A stretch of DNA of 44,428 nt from Sphingomonas sp. (GTDB lineage: Bacteria > Pseudomonadota > Alphaproteobacteria > Sphingomonadales > Sphingomonadaceae). A model generated the notes under the pieces. It searched no databases. It saw nothing but the letters and a program-made list of their open reading frames with translations, and was not told the DNA's origin. The translations under genes and the position numbers were made by a program. Positions 39,002 to 44,428 of the stretch are shown here, in pieces; the stretch's first letter is position 1, and every line of letters begins with the position of its first letter. Location: the NCBI GenBank assembly GCA_013817375.1, contig JACDCV010000003.1, positions 1-44,428 of the forward strand, written 5' to 3'.

Positions 39002-40162
39002 TCATGCGGGAAGGCCATTTCCGGCGAACGCCGACTGGGGCCGAGGAGTAAGCACCGGTCCGACCGGCAGCGGCGAAAGGCCGCCGCCGACCCGCTCGAC
39101 CAGGTCTGCAAGGTCGCGAGCCGCATGCGGCCGTCCGACCGTCAGCGATCTGGCGGCCGCATTGGCCAGCGCCTGCGGGTCGGACGCGATCGCCTCGATC
39201 TGCCGGGCAAGCGTCTCTGGAGTGAAGTCGCTCTCTGCAATAGCCCGTGCGCCTCCGGCCTTCGTCATCTCGCGAGCGTTAGCGGTTTGATGGTCATCCG
39301 TCGCAGCGGCGAACGGGATCAGGATCGCCGGCCTGCCCGCCGCCGTCAGCTCGGCGATGCTCGAAGCCCCGGCGCGGCTGATCACCAGATGCGAGTCGCC
39401 AAGCTTGACCGGCATGTCGACGATATAGGTCGTCAGTTCGGCTGGAATCCCGAGTTCGGAATATCGCGCGCGAATGTCCTCGATACCCTCGGGCCTGCAC
39501 TGCTGCACCACCTGCAGGCGCCGGCGAAGTGAAGACTCGAGCATTCCAAGCCCGCTTGGGACCACCTTGCCCAGGATCGTCGCGCCCTGGCTTCCGCCGG
39601 TGACCAATATCTTGAGCGGAGCGGTTTCGTCGAACGGGGGCAAAGGCATCTCGCCGATCCGGACGATCGCTTCGCGCACCGGGTTTCCGACCAGCACGGC
39701 CTTGGCCAAATTTGCCGGCCGCAGCCGCTCGATCTTCGAATAAGCGCTGCCGATCGCAGTCGCCCGGCCGGCAAGCAGCCGGTTGACCCGCCCAAGCACT
39801 GCATTCTGCTCGTGGAGAATTGTTGGAATGTTCATTGCCGTGGCGGCAAGCAGCGACGGGAAAGCCGGGTAGCCGCCGAAACCGATCACTGCGTCGGGCC
39901 TGTGGTCGCGATAGATGGCCTTGGCCTCGCGCCGCCCGGCAAGGATGGCGAAAGCCGCCTTCATCCAGGCAATCGGGTTTCGGCCAAGCTGGCGAGCAGC
40001 GAGCACATGCACCGATATCTTGTCGAACAGGCCGGGGATTTTCGCTCCGCGCTCGTCGGTGATCACGAGCACTCCGTGCCCCCGAGCTACAAGCTCGGCA
40101 GCGAGCGCATGCGCCGGGACCATGTGCCCGCCCGTCCCACCAGCGGCCAAGACAAAATTCAT
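39002..40162 (-). CDS. murG: UDP-GlcNAc transferase MurG
   Basis: [48 protein letters not shown]. Confidence 0.96.
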   Translation of the reverse strand: MNFVLAAGGTGGHMVPAHALAAELVARGHGVLVITDERGAKIPGLFDKISVHVLAARQLGRNPIAWMKAAFAILAGRREAKAIYRDHRPDAVIGFGGYPAFPSLLAATAMNIPTILHEQNAVLGRVNRLLAGRATAIGSAYSKIERLRPANLAKAVLVGNPVREAIVRIGEMPLPPFDETAPLKILVTGGSQGATILGKVVPSGLGMLESSLRRRLQVVQQCRPEGIEDIRARYSELGIPAELTTYIVDMPVKLGDSHLVISRAGASSIAELTAAGRPAILIPFAAATDDHQTANAREMTKAGGARAIAESDFTPETLARQIEAIASDPQALANAAARSLTVGRPHAARDLADLVERVGGGLSPLPVGPVLTPRPQSAFAGNGLPA

Positions 40163-41379
40163 GCGGGCTGGCTCTCTCCGCTCCACTTCACGACATAAGG
40201 CGAGCGGGTCAGATACGGGTTGCGGCGAGTGAATGCGAGCAGCAATCCCATGCCGATCGAAAGCGCCAGCATCGAGCTTCCGCCATAGCTGATGAACGGC
40301 AGGGTCATTCCCTTCGACGGAGCGATCTGGACGTTGACCGCCATGTTGATCAGCGCTTGCAGGCCGAACTGGATCACAAGCCCCGCGGCGGCAAGGATCG
40401 CGAACGGCGAATCCTCGTCGAGAAGCTTGACCAGCACTCGAGCGACGATGGTGAGGTAGAGGAGCGCGATCGCAAGGCACGCGATCAGGCCGAACTCCTC
40501 GCCGATGACCGAGAAGATGTAGTCGGTGTGCGGCTCCGGCAGGCCGAACTTGCGGGTGCCCGCCCCCGGGCCCATCCCGAACAGCCCTCCAGCGGTAAGC
40601 GTTCGCATCGCATTGTCGGTCTGGAACGTGTCGCCCTGGCCAAACAGGAAGCCGTCGATCCGCAGGGTGGCCACGTCGTAGAAGAAGTAGGCCATCACCA
40701 CTCCGACGACCGCGGCGGCGGCGAGGAGGCCGAGCATTCGAAGCGACACCCCGGCAATCGCCAGCATCGCGATCCACACGGCTGCGAAGATGATCGTCGA
40801 GCCGAAGTCCGGCTGCCTCATCAGGAGGAAGGCGATCGCTCCTGTCAATATCGCGGAAATCGCATGGACCGGAAGCGACTTGTCGGTTTCCCTGAGCCCC
40901 AGCAGCCAGGCCATGGCGACGACGTAGAAGGGCTTCAGGAACTCGGACGGCTGAAGCTGGCCGACGCCGGTCTGCAGCCAGCGCCTTGCGCCGTTGATCT
41001 CGGGACCGAGCAGCGGGACGAAGAGCAGGAGCACGAAGAAGAAAGCTGCCCCGAACAGCGAGAAGCGCCGGGCGCGCTCGCGCGACAGCATCGAGATACC
41101 GATCATCACCGGAATGCCGACCGCGATCCAGGCGATCTGCCGGTAGAAATAATAGAGTTCGGGAAAGCTCACCGACCCGCCCGAATAGCGCACCGCGGCA
41201 GCCGGCGAAGCGGCTGCGACCGCGATCAGCCCGATCCCGATCAGCGCTGCGATCAGCAACAGAAGGACTCGGTCGATTTCCCAGAACCAGCGGCCCATCG
41301 GCGACCGGTCGGACCGGCCATAGCGGTTCGCGTCGACCGTTATCTTCGCCTTCAGTCTGTCGGAAATCAGTCCCGTCAT
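40159..41379 (-). CDS. ftsW: Putative peptidoglycan polymerase FtsW
   Basis: SEDS protein; LGPEINGARRWLQTGVGQLQPSEFLKPFYV; PHTDYIFSVIGEEFG; FISYGGSSMLALSIGMGLLL. Confidence 0.95.
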   Translation of the reverse strand: MTGLISDRLKAKITVDANRYGRSDRSPMGRWFWEIDRVLLLLIAALIGIGLIAVAAASPAAAVRYSGGSVSFPELYYFYRQIAWIAVGIPVMIGISMLSRERARRFSLFGAAFFFVLLLFVPLLGPEINGARRWLQTGVGQLQPSEFLKPFYVVAMAWLLGLRETDKSLPVHAISAILTGAIAFLLMRQPDFGSTIIFAAVWIAMLAIAGVSLRMLGLLAAAAVVGVVMAYFFYDVATLRIDGFLFGQGDTFQTDNAMRTLTAGGLFGMGPGAGTRKFGLPEPHTDYIFSVIGEEFGLIACLAIALLYLTIVARVLVKLLDEDSPFAILAAAGLVIQFGLQALINMAVNVQIAPSKGMTLPFISYGGSSMLALSIGMGLLLAFTRRNPYLTRSPYVVKWSGESQPA

Positions 41380-42752
41380 AACGCCCCCACCAGGCTTTTG
41401 AATTGATCGCCGCGATCTTCGAAGTCGCGATATTGGTCGAAACTCGCGCACGCTGGCGACAGCAGCACGATATCACCGGCCTTTGCATCCGCAGCGGCCG
41501 CGCGGACCGCAGCGTCGAGTTTTCCACAATTTTTCACCGGCATGTGCGGCTTCAGCAGCTTCTCAAACAGTTCCGCCGCTTCGCCGATCGTGTAGGCCGA
41601 GCGGACGTTGCCGAAATAAGGAGCGCATTCGTCCAGGCTATCCGTCTTGGCCTGGCCGCCAAGAATCCAGCGGATGCCGTCGAAGGAGGCAAGTGCAGGC
41701 GCGGTCGCTGTCGGGTTGGTTGCCTTGCTGTCGTTGACAAACAGGACTCCATCCTTTTCCCGCGCACATTCCATCCGGTGTGGTAGGCCGGGGTAGGTGC
41801 GAAGCCCTCGCTCGATTGCGTCCTCGTCCATGCCTAGAGCCCGGCACGCCAGGATTGCTGCCGCCGCATTCTCGGCATTGTGGGGCCCTGGCAAAGCAAG
41901 CCAGTGCTCCTGCGGAGGCAGGAGCCCAGTCGCGCGAAGCGCTCCTTGGCCAACGCCGGCAACGGCTTCGCCGGTCTGGGCCCCTGCCTTCGCAGGGGCA
42001 CCGATGCGCACGCCACTCGACATCTCGAACAGGCGAAGTTTGGAAGCAGCATAGGCCTCGAAACCCTCATACCGGTCGAGATGGTCGGGAGTGATGTTGA
42101 GAAGCACCGCGACCTCGCAGTCGAGACTCTTGGTGAGGTCGATCTGGTAGCTCGACAGCTCCAGCACATAGACGCCGCCGTCCGGCAGCGGGGCTTGGGC
42201 AAGGATCGGCAGGCCGATATTGCCGCCCATCGCCGCCGGCACGCCGGCCGTCTCGAGGATATGGTGGATCAGCGCGGTCGTTGTCGACTTGCCGTTGGTG
42301 CCGGTGATGGCAACCACTTTGTGCTCGGGAAGCTCGGGCCTCGCTCGGGCGAACAGCTCGATATCGCCGATGATCTCCACGCCCGCCACTCGCGCGCGCC
42401 GAGCGATCGGGTGCTGGTTGAGCGGAAGTCCCGGAGTGACGACGAGGGTGTCGAACTGCCCGAGGTCGGCCTCATCGAGATCGGCGACGGTCAGATCCTC
42501 CCCGGAACGGGGAGGGGGACCATCCGGAGGATGGTGGAGGGGGCGTGGGGCCACGCTCAGACCCCCCTCCGTCAGCGCTTCGCGCTGCCACCTCCCCGTT
42601 TCGGGGAGGAGCTTTTGCCGCGCCTCTTCCTTGCCGTCCCACGCGGTCACCTTCGCGCCGCTGGCGAGCAGCGCCTCGACTGTCGCAAGGCCGGAGCGCG
42701 CGAGCCCGTACACCGCATAATATTTCCCGGCGAAAGCGCGTGCAGTGATCAC
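41376..42752 (-). CDS. murD: UDP-N-acetylmuramoylalanine--D-glutamate ligase with two in-frame palindromic repeat-derived segments
   Basis: [70 protein letters not shown]. Confidence 0.94.
   Translation of the reverse strand: MITARAFAGKYYAVYGLARSGLATVEALLASGAKVTAWDGKEEARQKLLPETGRWQREALTEGGLSVAPRPLHHPPDGPPPRSGEDLTVADLDEADLGQFDTLVVTPGLPLNQHPIARRARVAGVEIIGDIELFARARPELPEHKVVAITGTNGKSTTTALIHHILETAGVPAAMGGNIGLPILAQAPLPDGGVYVLELSSYQIDLTKSLDCEVAVLLNITPDHLDRYEGFEAYAASKLRLFEMSSGVRIGAPAKAGAQTGEAVAGVGQGALRATGLLPPQEHWLALPGPHNAENAAAAILACRALGMDEDAIERGLRTYPGLPHRMECAREKDGVLFVNDSKATNPTATAPALASFDGIRWILGGQAKTDSLDECAPYFGNVRSAYTIGEAAELFEKLLKPHMPVKNCGKLDAAVRAAAADAKAGDIVLLSPACASFDQYRDFEDRGDQFKSLVGAL
41904..42001. 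repeat. Palindromic repeat element B inside murD
   Basis: Hairpins GCTCCTGC-GGAG-GCAGGAGC and GCCCCTGC-CTTC-GCAGGGGC at the two ends; GTGCTCCTGC...GCAGGGGCAC also forms an imperfect outer palindrome. Confidence 0.75.
42496..42610. repeat. Palindromic repeat element A inside murD
   Basis: Terminal hairpins CCTCCCCG-GAA-CGGGGAGG and CCTCCCCG-TTT-CGGGGAGG; internal hairpins ACCATCC-GGA-GGATGGT and AGCGC-TTC-GCGCT. Confidence 0.78.
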
Positions 42753-43819
42753 CGCAGCTTCAACGTGCTGAGGCCGGCCAGCGCAAGCACGAAGCTGATG
42801 ATCCAGAAGCGGATGACGATGGTCGGCTCCGACCAGCCCTTATGCTCGAAATGATGGTGGATCGGCGCCATCAGGAACACGCGCTTGCCGGTGCGCTTGT
42901 AGACCGCGACCTGGACCACCACCGACAGCGCTTCGACCACGAACAGGCCGCCGATGACCGCAAGCACGAATTCGTGATGCGTCGCGACCGCGACCGCGCC
43001 GAGCGCCCCGCCCAGGGCCAGGCTTCCGGTGTCGCCCATGAAAACCGCCGCTGGTGGCGCATTGAACCACAGGAAGGCGAGCGAAGCGCCGACGATCGCA
43101 AGCAATAATACGGTCAGGTCGCCGACTCCGCGCAGGTGCGGGATTCCGAGATATTCGGCGAAGCGGAAATTGCCGACGAGATAGGTGATCAGAAGGAAGG
43201 CGAGGCAGGCGATGACCACCGGCATTGTCGCAAGGCCGTCGAGCCCGTCGGTCAGGTTTACCGCATTGCCGAAGGCGACGATCACGAAGGCTCCGAAGAT
43301 GATGTAGAAATAGCCAAGGTCCAGCACCGGCTCCTTGATAAACGGGAGGTGCAAATTGCTGTGCCCGACCTCGATCATGATCCAGGTGGCGACACCAGCG
43401 ATCACGAATTCCAGCGCCAGCCGCACCTTGCCCGGAATGCCGGCGTGGTGCGACTTTCGGATCTTGTCGTAATCGTCGAGGAAACCGATCAGTCCGAAGC
43501 CGGCGGTAACCAGAAGGCACGCCCAGACATAGGGGTTGGACAAGTCCATCCACAGCAAGGTGGAGACCGATACCGAGATCAGGATCAGCAGCCCGCCCAT
43601 CGTCGGAGTGCCGCGCTTGGCGAGGTGGGTCTGCGGCCCGTCGGCGCGGATCGGCTGTCCCTTTCCCTGCCGAACCCGAAGGTAGGAGATGAACCAGGGA
43701 CCGAGGAGAAGCCCGATCAGAAGCGCAGTCGCGGTCGCCGCGCCGGCACGGAAACTGATGTAGCGAATGAGGTTGAGGATGCCGGGAAAGTCCAGCTCCT
43801 GCGCGATCAGGTAGAGCAT
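42749..43819 (-). CDS. mraY: Phospho-N-acetylmuramoyl-pentapeptide-transferase
   Basis: [54 protein letters not shown]. Confidence 0.97.
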   Translation of the reverse strand: MLYLIAQELDFPGILNLIRYISFRAGAATATALLIGLLLGPWFISYLRVRQGKGQPIRADGPQTHLAKRGTPTMGGLLILISVSVSTLLWMDLSNPYVWACLLVTAGFGLIGFLDDYDKIRKSHHAGIPGKVRLALEFVIAGVATWIMIEVGHSNLHLPFIKEPVLDLGYFYIIFGAFVIVAFGNAVNLTDGLDGLATMPVVIACLAFLLITYLVGNFRFAEYLGIPHLRGVGDLTVLLLAIVGASLAFLWFNAPPAAVFMGDTGSLALGGALGAVAVATHHEFVLAVIGGLFVVEALSVVVQVAVYKRTGKRVFLMAPIHHHFEHKGWSEPTIVIRFWIISFVLALAGLSTLKLR

Positions 43820-44428
43820 TCGGCCAGCCCCTCTGTCAGCCGTTCGACCACGCGCGCAAGCCCGACCGAGTTCGAGGCTTTCACCAATATCGCATCGCCG
43901 GGCCGAAGCATTTCGAGAACGGCTTGAGCCGCCTGCTCGGCGTCATCGGCGCGGGTCACGTTCATCCCGTCGCGGACCGCATTCTCGAGCGGCTTGGTTT
44001 CGGCTCCGACCAGCACCAACTCGTCGATATGCGCGTCGATCAGCATAGGCGCCAGGCCCGCGTGCAGCTCATCGCTCTTGGGTCCAAGCTCGCGCATGGC
44101 CCCTAGCACCGCGATCCGCCGCTCGACGCCTCGCTCGGCGCCAAGGCTCTTGATCGTCGCCGCCATCGACGCCGGGTTGGCGTTGTAGCTCTCGTCGATC
44201 ACCAGCGCCTCGCCTCCCTCGATGGCAACATGGTGCCGCTCGCCCCGCCCCTTGAGCCCGCCGAGGTCGGCAAGAGCCAGGCCGGCAATCCCGGCATCCC
44301 CGTGGACTGCCTCGACCGCTGCAAGGACGGCGAGCGAGTTCGACACCCAATGATCGCCGCGCTGCGAAATGGTGAAGGTCACGTCGCTGGCGAGAAGAGC
44401 GGCTGTGATCAGGCTTCCGCCCTGGTCT
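43807..44428 (-). CDS. murF: UDP-N-acetylmuramoyl-tripeptide--D-alanyl-D-alanine ligase, truncated by window edge
   Basis: [58 protein letters not shown]; open frame continues to 44428. Confidence 0.94.
   Translation of the reverse strand, partial: DQGGSLITAALLASDVTFTISQRGDHWVSNSLAVLAAVEAVHGDAGIAGLALADLGGLKGRGERHHVAIEGGEALVIDESYNANPASMAATIKSLGAERGVERRIAVLGAMRELGPKSDELHAGLAPMLIDAHIDELVLVGAETKPLENAVRDGMNVTRADDAEQAAQAVLEMLRPGDAILVKASNSVGLARVVERLTEGLAECST

Overview
High-GC chromosomal window with gene content and order typical of an alphaproteobacterium of the sphingomonad type (lineage inferred from gene content only). Housekeeping blocks: lpdA 3' part, sppA, MATE exporter, groES-groEL with a perfect CIRCE operator, M20 peptidase, zapE / thioesterase / sdhB, bcp, glnE, tatABC, scpAB, nagZ, two SPOR proteins, argS, dgt, a TPR/SPOR protein, and the dcw cluster murF-mraY-murD-ftsW-murG-murC-murB-ddlB-ftsQ-ftsA-ftsZ on the minus strand. 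The most interesting part is the general stress response (GSR) locus at about 15.1-19.5 kb: ecfG, phyR, nepR and a PhyP-like histidine kinase. Several small elements there are absent from or unexplained by the ORF track: (i) a probable ~100-nt sRNA with a perfect EcfG promoter (GGAAC-N17-CGTT), two C-rich-loop hairpins and an intrinsic terminator; (ii) a 52-aa single-pass membrane protein directly behind a second perfect GGAAC-N17-CGTT promoter and upstream of ecfG; (iii) a second NepR-like 58-aa protein next to ecfG; (iv) a G8 tract at the nepR start that is complementary over 9 nt to a C-rich loop of the sRNA. Outside this locus, murD carries two different palindromic repeat elements translated in frame, and a small cassette between argS and dgt is bounded by palindromic repeats and encodes a cupin, a DoxX-like protein and a 38-aa secreted cysteine-containing peptide. 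No tRNA, rRNA, CRISPR array or transposase was recognised. All assignments come from reading the sequence and translations; no searches were run.
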